Assembly (NCBI GenBank): GCA_024653385.1
Contig: JANLFZ010000355.1
Span: 1 to 6,600 of the forward strand
DNA length: 6,600 nucleotides
Direction: 5' to 3'
DNA from: Thermoguttaceae bacterium
Lineage (GTDB): Bacteria; Planctomycetota; Planctomycetia; Pirellulales; Thermoguttaceae
Shown here: piece by piece, positions 5,828-6,600 of the stretch
How positions within the stretch are numbered: the first letter of the stretch is position 1
How the letters are laid out: each line of letters begins with the position of its first letter
The notes under the pieces: generated by a model
What the model was told of the DNA's origin: nothing
Databases searched by the model: none
The model's input: the letters and a program-made list of their open reading frames with translations, nothing else
Translations under genes and position numbers: made by a program

Positions 5828-6600
5828 GTGCCTCTGTGCGATCTACAGCCGCTGCCGGCCCATTCGGCCTACTGCTACTGCGTGCGTTGCGACCCCAAGG
5901 CGTTGCGCCCGGTGCGTTGCGGCACCAAGCGGCCGTGCTCGAGCTTGCAGCCGGCGGGCATTCCGCCCGCGCCGACCTCTGTGCCGCCCCTTGGCGGCCC
6001 GGGCACCGAGCTGCATCGGCTCTTGGATCAGTGGGGCATTCACGGCGGCGACGGCTGCGGGTGTGAGGCGTATGCCCGGCTGATGGACGCCTGGGGGCCC
6101 GAGGGATGTCGTCAGCGGCGGCAGGAGATCCTCGACCGGCTGGAGGAACAGGCGGCCAAGCGGCCGATTCTGGGCCGGTTGCCGTTTCGGCGGCAGGCTG
6201 CGGGCTGGCTCTTGGATACCGCGATCCGCCGGGCTGAGACAGCGGCTCGGGCCGTGGTGCTGCCGGAGACGGAGTATATCACCACCGCGCGCTTGGTGAC
6301 GGACACCGAGACCCTGCTAGGCCGCCTGCCGCCGGACATTGACGCGGTGGTCGGCATTGCCCGCAGCGGGCTACTCCCGGCCAGCGTGCTGGCCTGCCGG
6401 CTCCACGTGCCGCTCTGGAGCACCGGCTCGGGGCACCCGTCGGCCGTGGTTGCCGCGGGTGGCGGCATCCGCATGGCGGATGGGTTGGCAGGCGGCCAAT
6501 GGCGATCGCCTCGACACGTGCTGCTGTGCGACGATACGGCTTGGAGCGGCCACGCCATGCGCACGTGGCTTCCCGTGGTGCGCTCGGCGTTCCCGGAGGC
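5828..6600 (+). CDS. Cys-rich N-terminal modules fused to a type I phosphoribosyltransferase-like domain (3' truncated)
   Basis: The frame starts at GTG 5828, three bases after the previous stop, and is open to the window end (257 complete codons). Residues 1-37 hold six Cys (4, 16, 18, 21, 31, 37) in a CYCVRC-type, zinc-ribbon-like segment. A Pro-rich linker follows. Residues 59-110 form a small helical module with GCGCEAYARLMDAWGPEGC (Cys 77, 79 and 94); from memory, similar modules occur in unannotated phage proteins. From about residue 140 the sequence fits a type I phosphoribosyltransferase: strand and turn VVGIARSGLLPASVLA at 174-189, then HVLLCDDTAWSGHAM at 230-244. The latter matches the PRPP-binding pattern of four hydrophobics, two acids (D235, D236) and a T/S-G loop (S240, G241). 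PRPP-dependent base or sugar transfer is the family role, but the substrate cannot be told. The loop lacks the usual TGGT, so a non-catalytic or divergent member is possible. Confidence 0.8.
   Translation, partial: MPLCDLQPLPAHSAYCYCVRCDPKALRPVRCGTKRPCSSLQPAGIPPAPTSVPPLGGPGTELHRLLDQWGIHGGDGCGCEAYARLMDAWGPEGCRQRRQEILDRLEEQAAKRPILGRLPFRRQAAGWLLDTAIRRAETAARAVVLPETEYITTARLVTDTETLLGRLPPDIDAVVGIARSGLLPASVLACRLHVPLWSTGSGHPSAVVAAGGGIRMADGLAGGQWRSPRHVLLCDDTAWSGHAMRTWLPVVRSAFPE

Noticed and set aside
6112..6564. Antisense ORF opposite the phosphoribosyltransferase-like domain
   Set aside because: The + strand frame has clear PRPP-site motifs. The antisense product is Ser/Arg/Ala-rich with no motif.
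1..6600. CRISPR arrays, diversity-generating retroelement, insertion sequences, tRNA genes, terminators or promoters
   Set aside because: I saw no spaced direct repeats, reverse transcriptase motifs, transposase ends, tRNA-like cloverleaf or hairpin followed by a T run. Intergenic gaps are too short to hold most of these.

Overview
The window is a dense, single-strand run of late structural genes from a tailed double-stranded DNA phage or prophage. All supported genes lie on the + strand. Gaps are a few bases, and several junctions are stop/start overlaps, so the block reads as one polycistronic tail operon. Base composition is strongly GC-rich and third codon positions are mostly G or C. The style of the downstream proteins (Cys-rich proteins with 'NGTY/NGTW' modules, a small Cys-bearing helical module, conserved unknown tail proteins) suggests, from memory, phages or prophages of Planctomycetota or similar environmental bacteria. 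No host gene or integration site is present, so prophage cannot be told from free phage, and host assignment is inference.

Layout: (1) 2-220 and 217-432 are two small overlapping ORFs directly before the tape measure gene, the usual place of tail assembly chaperone genes. The second has only a weak TTG start, and its frame looks protein-like upstream of that start, so ribosomal frameshifting or a non-standard start is possible. (2) 440-2422 is the tail tape measure protein (660 aa), with a TIGR01760-like core, an Ala/Gly-rich hydrophobic block, a Trp-rich segment with an 11-residue rhythm, and a charged coiled coil. (3) 2422-2523 is a 33-codon ORF joined to both neighbours by TGATG and ATGA overlaps. 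(4) 2520-3311 and 3315-4088 encode two proteins of unknown function, probably distal tail or baseplate parts. (5) 4094-5824 encodes a 576-aa protein with 41 cysteines and three degenerate copies of an 'SG..C..NGT' module. (6) 5828 to the window end encodes a GTG-started, truncated protein with Cys-rich N-terminal segments followed by a type I phosphoribosyltransferase-like fold.

Working together: the chaperone ORFs would coat or recruit the tape measure protein during tail tube polymerisation. The tape measure sets tail length, and the downstream proteins probably build the tail tip or adsorption apparatus. The phosphoribosyltransferase-like fusion is the least expected member, and its role in this operon is unknown. 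I see no rRNA, tRNA, CRISPR, insertion sequence, promoter or factor-independent terminator. The only non-coding stretches are a few bases between genes.
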